Below are positions 35,973 to 43,772 of a stretch of DNA of 64,000 nt, piece by piece. The stretch spans positions 186,001 to 250,000 of the forward strand of contig CBDDKM010000010.1 in the NCBI GenBank assembly GCA_965230225.1, written 5' to 3'. The stretch's first letter is position 1. The number at the start of each line of letters is the position of its first letter. The translations under genes were made by a program, and so were the position numbers. Source of the DNA: CALSMU01 sp965230225. GTDB taxonomy: Bacteria; Bacteroidota; Bacteroidia; Flavobacteriales_D; Parvicellaceae. Under the pieces are notes generated by a model. The model was not told the DNA's origin. It saw only the letters and a list, made by a program, of their open reading frames with translations, and did no database searches.

Positions 35973-36788
35973 TTACTTTAGTTTTCCGAGAACTGGAACC
36001 CTCCCTTTGGCCAATCGATCCATTTCTAATTGCATACTCTGAATCACTTTATGATTGATTTCATTTACCACATGTGGATCATCTGCATCTTCAGGAGAAT
36101 AGTCTTTTGTGGAAATTGGAGGTAAAACACTTACTGTTACCTGAGCCGGTAAAGGAAGTGAAGGGTAAGGCAAATGACCTACTTTCCAACCAAAGGGGAG
36201 CGACCAATAGATGGGCCAGGTATGTATTCTAAAAAGTTTTTGAATTCCACTGACCTGGGCTAACCGCTCGCCGGAAGAAAGAACAAACAAGGTCTCTCCT
36301 CCTCCTATTCCCACCACTGGTAATATAGGCACTTGTGCTTTCAATGCCATTTGTACGTAGCCCTTATGACCAAAGAAATCAATCTTATTCCTGTCACAAA
36401 ACGACTTTGAATTTTCTCGATCCCCTCCAGGGTAAACTGTTACTGCATTACCTTCCTCCAAGGCCCTGATAGTATTTGATGGGCAGGCATCCAGCACTCC
36501 AAACTGTTTCTCAGGAAGTCGTGCAAATGAAGCCATCTCGTGCAGAGCATGGTGGATCAACACCTTCATAGGAGGTTTACCTTCCAGACTATGATATTTT
36601 CCCAGCCATAAATAGGTCTCCGGCATGAAATACACTCCCAAATGATTACCCACTGCCAGAAATGGATCATTCGGAATATGCTCCAAACCTATAAATTGAG
36701 CTCGATAATATTTTTCCAACAATGGAGTAAATAGTTTGGCTACTCCTTTTGCCAAAGGCATTTCCTGTTTATGTGAGGGTACTACCAT
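35973..36788 (-). CDS. Membrane-associated acyltransferase, DAGAT/PlsC-like
   Basis: 271 residues. The acyl-acceptor motif region is VGNHLGVYFMPETYLW, with His but without the HX4D Asp of PlsC. Then come YPGGDRENSKSFCDRNKIDFFGHKGYVQMAL and VPILPVVGIGGGETLFVL, which resemble the PHG/PGG motifs of the diacylglycerol-acyltransferase-like group. The likely reaction is transfer of a fatty acyl group to a lipid or alcohol; the acceptor is unknown. No signal peptide. It is divergent from the hydrolase fusion gene, and the pair could act on the same lipid (inference). Confidence 0.78.
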   Translation of the reverse strand: MVVPSHKQEMPLAKGVAKLFTPLLEKYYRAQFIGLEHIPNDPFLAVGNHLGVYFMPETYLWLGKYHSLEGKPPMKVLIHHALHEMASFARLPEKQFGVLDACPSNTIRALEEGNAVTVYPGGDRENSKSFCDRNKIDFFGHKGYVQMALKAQVPILPVVGIGGGETLFVLSSGERLAQVSGIQKLFRIHTWPIYWSLPFGWKVGHLPYPSLPLPAQVTVSVLPPISTKDYSPEDADDPHVVNEINHKVIQSMQLEMDRLAKGRVPVLGKLK

Positions 36789-36921
36789 GGGGTGAATGTT
36801 GATAATCTAACTCGATTTAACTCTGTACTATCAAAACAAAAATAGTTATCTTTAAGTCATAAAACTATGACGTTTGTTATCTCTCACAACTTTATTTTCT
36901 TCAAAATGAAGTGAATAGACT

Positions 36922-38724
36922 ATGATGGAAACCGGTAAGCGCGAAAGCGGAATTGTTGTTCCGGACTTGAAAAAGGCCGAAATTCAACATGCACCCAAAA
37001 CAAGATACTGTAAAAGCAAATCAGAATTTGACGAAGCAGTTGGCCAGGACTTTATTAAACACGCCAATTCCGTAACGGAGTCGGGCGAATTTATTGTGGG
37101 GTTATCTCACGGTCAATCACCTTCTGGTCCCTACGAATACATTATAGATCATTACCACGAATTAAAACACCCAGATCGAATTTATTATACCTGCGTTAAT
37201 TCTAAATTAATGCGTCAAAGAGGCCTTATTGGAGTAACCGATGCCTTATCATTCCTGAAACAGCTAATCGATTCTGAAAAGATTTCCAAAGACCAAATTT
37301 TAGGAAGAAGTTTGAATCGTGAAAACATTCAGGAATACTGCGATGGATTTAACAGCACACTTACAGAGTGGTTAACCAAACTAGATAAACCCGGGCTGGA
37401 TTACATCATACTTGCTTCCGACCCTAAAGGACAGGTGGCGGGAATTACCAGAAACTCCGAAGCGTTTAATTCGGAAGAGCCTGCCATGGTAGTACAGGAC
37501 ACTACCGATCTGGAAATAACACTTACTCCATCTTTCATCAAGAAAACAGGACGTATTGCTTTTATTGCTACAAAAGCGGAGAAAAGGAGACCTTTGGCCT
37601 GGCTATTCTATAAATGGCCCGCTCCAAACGAAAGCCCTTCTTTTTTAAGGTATATGGAAGAGTGCGAAACACGCGTGGAAGTATTTATAGATGATCAGGC
37701 GCTTACATGGCCACAAATACAATTGCAACGTACCACCGATTATGGTGAAACCAACATTAAACTGGACCTGGCTCTACCCTATAACGAAAACTCAAAAGAG
37801 AAACTTCCGATAATTCTAATGATCCATGGTTTCCTGGGGCTCAATACTTTTGATGCTTTACTGGCCTTTATTCCTTCTCACAAGTACCTGGCTGCCGCCA
37901 TGCACTACGGATCCATCCCATACGATTTACCTCCAAACAAATACTGCCAGATGGTGGTAGAGAATATTAATCATGCGGTTAATTACTTTGGAGAAAATGG
38001 TCATGATGTAATCATCTTTGACCATTCCATGGCCAATAATTATCTACAGATGATCGACAGACAAATTGATCGACTGGATGGAATTCGTAAATATGTAAAA
38101 GGAAGGATTTCTTCTAATCCATTTTTTGGGCAGGAAACCAAACATGCCTCTCTACAATTTCTGGACCAGGTAATTCTTAAATCTAAGATTTCTAAGATCG
38201 ACCGATTAACCTTTAGTACAGCTAGAAGAATTATCCCATTAGAAACTAAAAAAGGAGTTAGAAACATCTCCATATTAATAGCAGAATGGCTTATTAAATC
38301 CGATTCTAAGATTCATAAGAGAATTTGGGAAGCCATTAAACAACGGGTAATGTTATTGGTTTCGGACATGGACATGTTACCTACACTGAACCGAGTGCCA
38401 TTAGAGCATACCCTAAATCGATTACCCATTAAAGTATTCGCTATTCAAATTCAATCGGCACTCAGAGAATCCAAGAAGTTTGATCGTACTAAACGATTAA
38501 AAGGGTTTGAAAAATACAATATCCCGGTACTCATTTTAAAAAGTGAGATAGACCCAATCGCCAAATTCTTACCGGAGTTTTTTGAAGAAAGTACCAACGT
38601 AGAAATAGTGGATATTACTAATCGTAAGGAAAAAGACCTGTTTAGGGAGCATTTGTTTTACATGATCTACCCGTACACTACTATTAAGATTATTGATCAG
38701 TTTGTGAAGAGATTGGATTTATAA
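36922..38724 (+). CDS. Fusion: NagB/6-phosphogluconolactonase-like domain plus alpha/beta hydrolase
   Basis: 600 residues. Residues about 30-255 look like the glucosamine-6-phosphate isomerase/6-phosphogluconolactonase fold (FIVGLSHGQSPSGPYEYII for the phosphate loop, LDYIILASDPKGQVAGI, and a KTGRIAFIATKAEKR end). Residues about 270-600 are an alpha/beta hydrolase: oxyanion HGFLG at 302-306, nucleophile-elbow DHSMAN with Ser369, Asp in LKSEIDPIAK and His in REHLFYM. The elbow has Asp-H-S-M-Ala where GxSxG is usual. Either ATG at 36922 or 36925 fits. Substrate unknown; the neighbouring acyltransferase suggests lipid metabolism (inference). No signal peptide. Confidence 0.8.
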   Translation: MMETGKRESGIVVPDLKKAEIQHAPKTRYCKSKSEFDEAVGQDFIKHANSVTESGEFIVGLSHGQSPSGPYEYIIDHYHELKHPDRIYYTCVNSKLMRQRGLIGVTDALSFLKQLIDSEKISKDQILGRSLNRENIQEYCDGFNSTLTEWLTKLDKPGLDYIILASDPKGQVAGITRNSEAFNSEEPAMVVQDTTDLEITLTPSFIKKTGRIAFIATKAEKRRPLAWLFYKWPAPNESPSFLRYMEECETRVEVFIDDQALTWPQIQLQRTTDYGETNIKLDLALPYNENSKEKLPIILMIHGFLGLNTFDALLAFIPSHKYLAAAMHYGSIPYDLPPNKYCQMVVENINHAVNYFGENGHDVIIFDHSMANNYLQMIDRQIDRLDGIRKYVKGRISSNPFFGQETKHASLQFLDQVILKSKISKIDRLTFSTARRIIPLETKKGVRNISILIAEWLIKSDSKIHKRIWEAIKQRVMLLVSDMDMLPTLNRVPLEHTLNRLPIKVFAIQIQSALRESKKFDRTKRLKGFEKYNIPVLILKSEIDPIAKFLPEFFEESTNVEIVDITNRKEKDLFREHLFYMIYPYTTIKIIDQFVKRLDL

Positions 38725-38748
38725 CCTGATTATCGAACACCTTGAAAT

Positions 38749-38796
38749 TTCAGTATTTTTTCGGATTGTACAGTTGATTTGTGTCCTCTACCTTTG
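38749..38796 (+). promoter_or_regulatory. Promoter of the candidate small RNA
   Basis: Shared block CAGTATTTTTTCGGATTG (38749-38769 in full), TTG at 38766-38768, a 20-nt spacer and a consensus TACCTTTG at 38789-38796. Expected start is about 38802. No coding start lies within the next 190 bp. Confidence 0.6.
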
Positions 38797-38802
38797 TAAA
38801 GT

Positions 38803-38898
38803 ATTTAGTTGATAACACTGACAAAGAAAAAGCAACATCAGCTTGATCCCCTATTGTTTAGATAAATAGCCTCGATTACTTTCGGGGCTTTATCTTTT
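38803..38898 (+). ncRNA. Candidate small RNA of about 96 nt
   Basis: It lies between a consensus promoter and a strong intrinsic terminator, with no convincing open reading frame between them. A 5' hairpin is possible (GTTGAT at 38808-38813 with ATCAGC at 38837-38842, one wobble). Next comes a purine-rich single-stranded stretch (GACAAAGAAAAAGCAAC), then CUUGAUCCCC, then the terminator stem. The size is similar to 6S-type RNAs of flavobacteria, but I cannot match it to any family from memory. It could alternatively be a leader for the gene at 38991, although that gene has its own TACCTTTA at 38963. Confidence 0.42.
38860..38898 (+). terminator. Terminator of the candidate small RNA
   Basis: AGATAAA (38860-38866) pairs with TTTATCT (38889-38895). 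GCCTCGA (38869-38875) pairs with TCGGGGC (38882-38888) with one wobble, a 2-nt bulge and a 6-nt loop. T-rich end. Confidence 0.7.
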
Positions 38899-38990
38899 CC
38901 AAAACTGTCATAAATCAGGAATATCTTCCCTCCTATCTCAGTCATTGGTTTTGATTTCGAGCTACCTTTATACTCAGTAATTATTCGGTT

Positions 38991-39467
38991 ATGGAATATT
39001 TCACATTGGCAAGGGCAATACATGTATTAGCAGTTGTACTTTGGATTGGTGGAGTGGCTATGGTAACCACAGTTATTATCCCGGCGGTTAAACGAATGAA
39101 ATCGAAGGAAAAACAGATTGAAACCTTCGAAAAAATTGAAGGTCGATTTTCTATTCAAGCTAAGATCACTACCCTCCTTACAGGGTTATCAGGATTTTAC
39201 ATGTTATATGTAATGGATGCCTGGGACAGGTATTTTGAGCTTCGCTTTTGGTGGATTCATGCCATGACGCTTGTTTGGATCATCTTTACCATTGTTTTGT
39301 ACATTCTGGAACCGCTATTGCTACACAAAATATTTAGAAAATACGCTACTAAAAATCCTGGTAAAACCTTTAACATCATGCATCGCGCTCATTGGATTTT
39401 ATTAGTTTTGAGCTTAATCACCACCGCAGGAGCTGTTGCCGGCAGCCATGGTTGGTATTGGCTGTAG
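38991..39467 (+). CDS. Four-helix membrane protein, CopD-like
   Basis: 158 residues with four hydrophobic segments (about 8-28, 55-73, 86-107, 133-152). The first helix carries RAIHVLAVVLWIGGVAMV, the His-containing pattern of the CopD/DUF2269-type membrane superfamily. Further His occur in FWWIHAMTL and MHRAHWILL and could ligate haem or copper (inference). A TACCTTTA at 38963-38970 gives it a separate -7 element downstream of the small-RNA terminator. It is followed by another small membrane protein 9 bp on. Confidence 0.72.
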   Translation: MEYFTLARAIHVLAVVLWIGGVAMVTTVIIPAVKRMKSKEKQIETFEKIEGRFSIQAKITTLLTGLSGFYMLYVMDAWDRYFELRFWWIHAMTLVWIIFTIVLYILEPLLLHKIFRKYATKNPGKTFNIMHRAHWILLVLSLITTAGAVAGSHGWYWL

Positions 39468-39476
39468 ACCTCTACA

Positions 39477-39851
39477 ATGAATGTATATTTAAGAATAACA
39501 TTAGGTATAGTAATTACCATCCTTCTATTCCACCTCTGCATTTTGATGGGCATTATTCCCTACGAATACACATGGGGAGGAAAACTAAAAACCGATCAGG
39601 AAATGTACGCTTTCGAAGGGGCTTCTTTACTGATCAATTTGTTTTTTGGTTGGGTGCTAATGATGAAAGGAAAAGTAATCCCTCAAACCTTTTCGGAAAA
39701 AGCCATCAACATTATTCTTTGGGTATTCTTCGGTTTATTTTCGTTGAACACCATCGGAAACATCTTCGCAGAGACTACTTTCGAAAAAGGGATGACTCTA
39801 GTTACAGTTAGTTTAGCTTTTCTTCTTTTTAAGATTTTGAGGTCAAAATAG
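39477..39851 (+). CDS. Small membrane protein of unknown function
   Basis: 124 residues with four hydrophobic segments (about 5-25, 47-63, 75-94, 102-120). The loop after helix 1, YEYTWGGKLKTDQEMYAFE, has a GGKLK motif also seen in the damaged small membrane ORF at 40331-40549, hinting at common ancestry. No family recognised. It is in one apparent transcript with the CopD-like gene. Confidence 0.7.
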   Translation: MNVYLRITLGIVITILLFHLCILMGIIPYEYTWGGKLKTDQEMYAFEGASLLINLFFGWVLMMKGKVIPQTFSEKAINIILWVFFGLFSLNTIGNIFAETTFEKGMTLVTVSLAFLLFKILRSK

Positions 39852-39894
39852 ATTAGGGATTAGATGTTTAGCTATTTTTAGAAAAACTAAACTC

Positions 39895-40323
39895 ATGAAT
39901 AAAAACCTAATCGCAGAAGCTTCCATAGAAATTAACGCTCCAGCTAACCAAATTTGGGATGCTCTGACTAATCCAGATAAAATTAAAATTTACTTATTCG
40001 GTACTCAAACCACTACCGATTGGAAAGTAGGTAGCCCTATCAAGTTTGAAGGTTCTTTTAACGAGACTACCTATCAGGATAAGGGGAATGTATTGGAAAA
40101 CGAGGAAAACAAGTTTTTAAAATACAACTACTGGAGTAGCTTTTCTGGACTACCCGATAGTCCTGAGAACTATGCTTTAGTCTCTTATTCTCTTGAACCT
40201 TCCGATAACGGAGTAAAATTGACCTGGAAACAAGTTGGTTTTTCTAGTGAAGAAGGTCATTGTCATACCGAACAGGCTTTGGGTGGCATCTTGGAGAAGA
40301 TTAAGGAATTAGCGGAAGCTTAA
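39895..40323 (+). CDS. SRPBCC/AHSA1-type START-like protein
   Basis: 142 residues. The opening IAEASIEINAPANQIWDALTNPDKIKIYLFG and later WKVGSPIKFEGSF and SYSLEPSDNGVKLTWKQVG are typical of the activator-of-Hsp90-ATPase-like SRPBCC fold, a hydrophobic-ligand cup. The C-terminal helix (HTEQALGGILEKIKEL) closes the cup. Ligand unknown; soluble and cytosolic. A TATTTTTA about 25 bp upstream may be its -7 element. Confidence 0.85.
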   Translation: MNKNLIAEASIEINAPANQIWDALTNPDKIKIYLFGTQTTTDWKVGSPIKFEGSFNETTYQDKGNVLENEENKFLKYNYWSSFSGLPDSPENYALVSYSLEPSDNGVKLTWKQVGFSSEEGHCHTEQALGGILEKIKELAEA

Positions 40324-40330
40324 TATTTGA

Positions 40331-40549
40331 AAGCTAAAAGTAGAAGAGATAATTGGAATAATCGTATTTGGTCTATTGGCCAACTTCTTCTACTTCTTAG
40401 GCTTTATACTTGAAGCTCTGGACATGTATTATTTTGGAGGGAAATTAAAGTTAAAAAATAAGAGATGGCTTTTGCTTATCTCTGGAGTCATCTTTGGCTC
40501 TATCTCAACATTGTTTTTAAGTAGTGTTTATTCAATTTTCATTATTTAG
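40331..40549 (+). pseudogene. Small two-helix membrane ORF without a usable start codon
   Basis: The frame from AAG at 40331 to TAG at 40547-40549 encodes 72 residues with two clear hydrophobic helices (IIGIIVFGLLANFFYFLGFIL and WLLLISGVIFGSISTLFL). The loop is MYYFGGKLKLKNKR. It is closed upstream by TGA at 40328-40330, and no ATG, GTG or TTG precedes helix 1. Deleting one A from TTGAAAG just upstream would join a TTG start to the frame, so a one-base insertion has probably disabled it, unless this is a sequencing error or a rare start is used. It ends 2 bp before the Nudix gene. Confidence 0.5.
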
Positions 40550-40551
40550 TT

Positions 40552-41019
40552 ATGCCAATAAGCTCAGGTATATTAGTCTATCGTCATAAGAATGAGCAAA
40601 TAGAATTCTTACTATTAAAACCGGGAGGCCCATTTTATAAAAACAAGGATGAAGGTTCGTGGACGATTCCAAAGGGAAGTAGCAAAGAGGGAGAAGAATT
40701 AATAGAAACAGCTTTAAGAGAGTTTGAAGAGGAGACTGGTATCTCCTTAATATCTTCTTCTCTTAAATATCTTGGCAAATTTAAAACCAGTAAAATAAAA
40801 AGTGTAGAAGTATTCTTTTCATGCGAAGCAATAGACATTGCCAAACTAACTTCTAATCAATTTGAAATAGAGTACCCTAAAAACTCAGGAAATTTTAAAA
40901 GTTTTTCAGAAATTGAAAAAGGAGAATGGTTTACTCTAGATAATGCCCTGGAAAAAATTATGTCTGGTCAAAAACAAATCGTTATACACGCAGCAAAAAG
41001 AATCAACGAATCAATATGA
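40552..41019 (+). CDS. NUDIX hydrolase
   Basis: 155 residues. Complete Nudix box: Gly42, then Glu48, Arg56-Glu57-Phe58-Glu59-Glu60-Glu61-Thr-Gly63-Ile64 (GX5EX7REUXEEXGU). The N-terminal SSGILVYRHKNEQIEFLLLKPGGPFYKN is like the diadenosine-polyphosphate/NTP-type Nudix proteins of this length. Hydrolyses a nucleoside diphosphate linked to a moiety X; substrate not assignable. It overlaps the next gene by 4 bp (ATGA), so they are translationally coupled. Confidence 0.9.
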   Translation: MPISSGILVYRHKNEQIEFLLLKPGGPFYKNKDEGSWTIPKGSSKEGEELIETALREFEEETGISLISSSLKYLGKFKTSKIKSVEVFFSCEAIDIAKLTSNQFEIEYPKNSGNFKSFSEIEKGEWFTLDNALEKIMSGQKQIVIHAAKRINESI

Positions 41020-41651
41020 AAATCTACGGAATAAGCGGATTAGGAGCAGATGAACGAGTCTTTCAAAAATTGGACTTGGCCTACCCTATTATTCCTGTAA
41101 AATGGATCTCCCCAACTCCTAAAGAACCATTAGAAGAATATGCAAAAAGGCTGTTGGTTCAAATAGACACCTCGGCTCCATTCTGTTTGTTAGGGGTAAG
41201 CTTTGGTGGTATAGTGGCTGTGGAAATTACTAAGCTTTGTTCTCCAGTACACACCTTTCTAATTTCATCTGTTGCTACCAAAAATGAATTAAGAAGCATA
41301 TACAAAGGATTTGGCAAAACAAACTTGATTACCCTATTACCTTCTAAGGCATTTGATATTCCAAGAGGGATAGCCAGTTTCTTATTTGGCACTTCGGAGA
41401 AGCAACTATTATCCGATATATTAGATGACACTGACCCAACATTTACAAAATGGGCATTGTCTGAACTTACTAACTGGAACAACGAAGTAAAGATTAATTG
41501 CACAAAAATTGGTGGCTCGAAGGACAAGCTTCTTCCTCCCGCTCAATCAGATATTATAATAGAAGGAGGGGAACATTTTATGATAGTGGATAGAGCAATT
41601 GAGATAAGTGAAATAGTAAACAAACACCTACATACCTTTCAGGGATTATAA
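41016..41651 (+). CDS. Alpha/beta hydrolase
   Basis: 211 residues. Glycine-rich oxyanion start YGISGLGADERVF, nucleophile elbow GVSFGG with Ser62, Asp in IGGSKDKLLPP, and His in GGEHFMIVDR near the end: a complete triad. It is short, with a small lid, resembling the compact alpha/beta hydrolases often misnamed from their fold. Translationally coupled to the Nudix gene. Substrate unknown. Confidence 0.82.
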   Translation: MKIYGISGLGADERVFQKLDLAYPIIPVKWISPTPKEPLEEYAKRLLVQIDTSAPFCLLGVSFGGIVAVEITKLCSPVHTFLISSVATKNELRSIYKGFGKTNLITLLPSKAFDIPRGIASFLFGTSEKQLLSDILDDTDPTFTKWALSELTNWNNEVKINCTKIGGSKDKLLPPAQSDIIIEGGEHFMIVDRAIEISEIVNKHLHTFQGL

Positions 41652-41727
41652 ATTTCATGCTACATTTAGCGTTAGGAAAATGTCGTCTAAACACTTCCAA
41701 TATTTAACCATATTTTTAAAATAAAAA

Positions 41728-42537
41728 ATGTCAAAATTAGCCCCTTTCCTGTTGATTCTTCTAATTTTAGTTACTGCTTGTAATGAGCAAGAACCAGAAA
41801 CACAACTAGAAGAAAAAACAACTGATACTACTTTAAACGAAGTTGACACTGCTCTAACAGAAATGGCTGCTGCAGAACCGGATCATGGAGTTTTATTTGA
41901 ATTACCTAACAACACTACTCCATTAAAAATTGATACAAACATCTGGCAATACTTTAGTCTGGGTGAAATTATGTACTCCGAAAACGGGTACAAAATCAAT
42001 TTTAGTTTTAATTCAGAACTCAATGTTGGTGATACTTTAGGCATTCTATCATTAGAAGGATCAGCTAAATACAGCATCATTGACTATTTTAATGAAGACG
42101 ATTGGCAATTACACCCTTACGAAGGTCAACTGAATGCTACTAGTGCTCACGAAAGCTTATTCGCTAGTACCAATGAATCTTCCAGCTTTGTGTTTTTCCA
42201 TCCTATGTATGCAGGTGTAAAAGTGTTTTCTAACACCATCTCTCCAATTGAAGAATACGAAGAGGAAGGAGAATTGGACATTGAAGAAGAAACTATTGAA
42301 GTATTTCTGGACCTTAACAATGATGACCTTCCTGATTTAAAAATTGAACACTACTCCTATTCTCAGTCGTTTGAAGGTGGGCCGGTTGAGATGGAAAATG
42401 AAGATGGAGAAACCGAACACTACGAGTCTTACGGCGGTGGAACTGAATACAAACTAAAGGAAACCTATTTCATCTATTTAGAAAATAAATGGATAGAAAT
42501 AAAAAAACTATCGTGGGAGGATTTTGAAGGATGTTAA
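41728..42537 (+). CDS. Acidic lipoprotein of unknown function
   Basis: 269 residues with lipobox ILVTAC. The mature protein is strongly acidic, with Glu/Asp-rich stretches (ISPIEEYEEEGELDIEEETIEV, VEMENEDGETEHYESYGGG). A calcium-like motif, DLNNDDLPDLKIEHYSY, resembles an EF/FG-GAP-type Asp loop. No family assigned. A TACATTTA at 41661 could be the -7 element. Its stop overlaps the following gene's start by 7 bp. Confidence 0.75.
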   Translation: MSKLAPFLLILLILVTACNEQEPETQLEEKTTDTTLNEVDTALTEMAAAEPDHGVLFELPNNTTPLKIDTNIWQYFSLGEIMYSENGYKINFSFNSELNVGDTLGILSLEGSAKYSIIDYFNEDDWQLHPYEGQLNATSAHESLFASTNESSSFVFFHPMYAGVKVFSNTISPIEEYEEEGELDIEEETIEVFLDLNNDDLPDLKIEHYSYSQSFEGGPVEMENEDGETEHYESYGGGTEYKLKETYFIYLENKWIEIKKLSWEDFEGC

Positions 42538-42881
42538 CCTTCCACATCACCACCACATCGCTCAAAGAGCTCTTCCATCTTTTTCCTTTGGAAGACCAAC
42601 TAACAAATGTTGAGCTAGGCGACACTTGCCACCCTTCTTCTGGTTTTGTGAATGAAAAAATCATTGAGCACGTAGAAACTGTAAAAGATTTACTGGAATT
42701 TGAATACGACTTTAATGGACTAGTTGAGTTTAAAACTAACGTGAATCAAATAAAGGTTGAACTTCTTTACTATGAAAAACAATTGGAGTTTAAACTAGTT
42801 GGTCCGGATAGAGAGATTGAAAAGGTAAAGTATAAGGTTATTGAGTTAAATGCATACCAACCTGGTAGGTTTAACATGTAA
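42531..42881 (+). CDS. Small cytosolic protein of unknown function
   Basis: 116 residues without signal or membrane segment. N-terminal HITTTSLKELFHLFPLEDQ, one Cys, then alternating strand and helix (VEFKTNVNQIKVELLYYEKQLEFKLVG). No family recognised. It overlaps the lipoprotein gene by 7 bp, so expression is coupled. The 297 bp after it contain no gene. Confidence 0.6.
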   Translation: MLTFHITTTSLKELFHLFPLEDQLTNVELGDTCHPSSGFVNEKIIEHVETVKDLLEFEYDFNGLVEFKTNVNQIKVELLYYEKQLEFKLVGPDREIEKVKYKVIELNAYQPGRFNM

Positions 42882-43178
42882 TTAAACACCAGTAAATATC
42901 TTTTTATTGTTCTTTTTCATATCAAAAAAGAACCAAAATGCTAGGATTGTTGAAGGCAAATGCTACGCACCGAGAATCTCCAACCTACCATACTTCTTTT
43001 CTCCGCTGTGCTCCAAAACGCTCCCGATAGCTATCGGGATCCGTTTCCGACCTCTTTTGCTGACAACAATCCGGGATAGTCTAACCCTTCATATTCAGAA
43101 CTATTTATAGTGCGAAGTAATCTATGAATAATGAAATTTATCACTACATTTAAGTGACTGTAAACCTAAAGTACCACA
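42882..43178. other. Gene-free 297 bp with repeat elements
   Basis: Contains a hairpin-like TTCTTTTTCAT/AAAAAAGAA element followed by CAAAAT (about 42908-42940). The same design recurs at about 53505-53535. Also present are a CCCGATA palindrome (43023-43038) and a stretch TCCGCTGTGCT...TTGCTGACAA that has a diverged partner at about 47730-47765. A TACATTTA at 43145-43152 may be the -7 element of the next gene. No ORF is convincing. Confidence 0.6.
43023..43038. repeat. REP-like palindrome CCCGATAGCTATCGGG
   Basis: A 16-bp perfect palindrome. An 18-bp relative is at 52745-52762 and a half-decayed copy at 53415-53429, always intergenic. Confidence 0.7.
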
Positions 43179-43715
43179 ATGAAATACTCGATTAAAATAT
43201 TCCTTGGTCTTTTCTTAATTGGATTAACCTCTATCGGTTTTACTCAAATTCCAGAGAACTATAAGCTTTTTGCCAAAATAGATGCTCCAAAAGACCTAAA
43301 ATGGGGAATTCCAGAGGAAATTATGGTGGACTCGGCCAAAAGCTTAATGGTAATTGCCTACGACTATAACCCTACCTATCTGGAGTTATACCGCATTGAG
43401 GACATGAAAAAATTAACCCGAATTAAATCCAGAGGACATGTATACATGGATAACTGCTACTTTGATTTGGAAAACAACGAAATGTACATCGATAAAGGCC
43501 GTTACAAAAATAGGTATGTAAAATACGACCTCAGTACATTCAAAAAGAAAAAAGTAAGGTGCAAAGACACTCCACGTGGATGTCCTTTCGAAAGAATACT
43601 AGACTCTGAAACTAAATATCATGGCAAATACACTTACATGGGTACGGAGTGGTACATCATTAAATTCGATTATGACCAGATTGAGGTGTATTTGACCGAC
43701 CAATATGTATGGTAA
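43179..43715 (+). CDS. Secreted protein of unknown function
   Basis: 178 residues with a signal peptide (about 1-22, TSIGFTQ). The mature part reads like short propeller-type strands (VDSAKSLMVIAYDYNPTYLELYRIEDMKKL, YFDLENNEMYIDKGRYKNRYVKYDLSTF). It has Cys residues (NCYF, VRCKD, RGCPF) that may be paired. No family recognised. Confidence 0.72.
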   Translation: MKYSIKIFLGLFLIGLTSIGFTQIPENYKLFAKIDAPKDLKWGIPEEIMVDSAKSLMVIAYDYNPTYLELYRIEDMKKLTRIKSRGHVYMDNCYFDLENNEMYIDKGRYKNRYVKYDLSTFKKKKVRCKDTPRGCPFERILDSETKYHGKYTYMGTEWYIIKFDYDQIEVYLTDQYVW

Positions 43716-43716
43716 C

Positions 43717-43756
43717 ATAGACGATAGATTTTAAGACATTAGACTTATAGTAAAAT
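43717..43756. repeat. AGAC/ATAGAC intergenic repeat
   Basis: CATAGACGATAGA and AAGACATTAGAC side by side. The reverse-complement wording AGTCTAATGTCTTTTGTCTT recurs at 44484-44505 and 50379-50402. Related copies lie at 52842-52931 and 63584-63617. Low-complexity repeat family of unknown role. Confidence 0.5.
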
Positions 43757-43772
43757 CATAATACCCGACTAA

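Noticed and set aside
38838..39023. 61-codon minus-strand frame over the small-RNA terminator
   Set aside because: It overlaps the start of the membrane-protein gene and its composition is not protein-like. The promoter and terminator lie on the plus strand.
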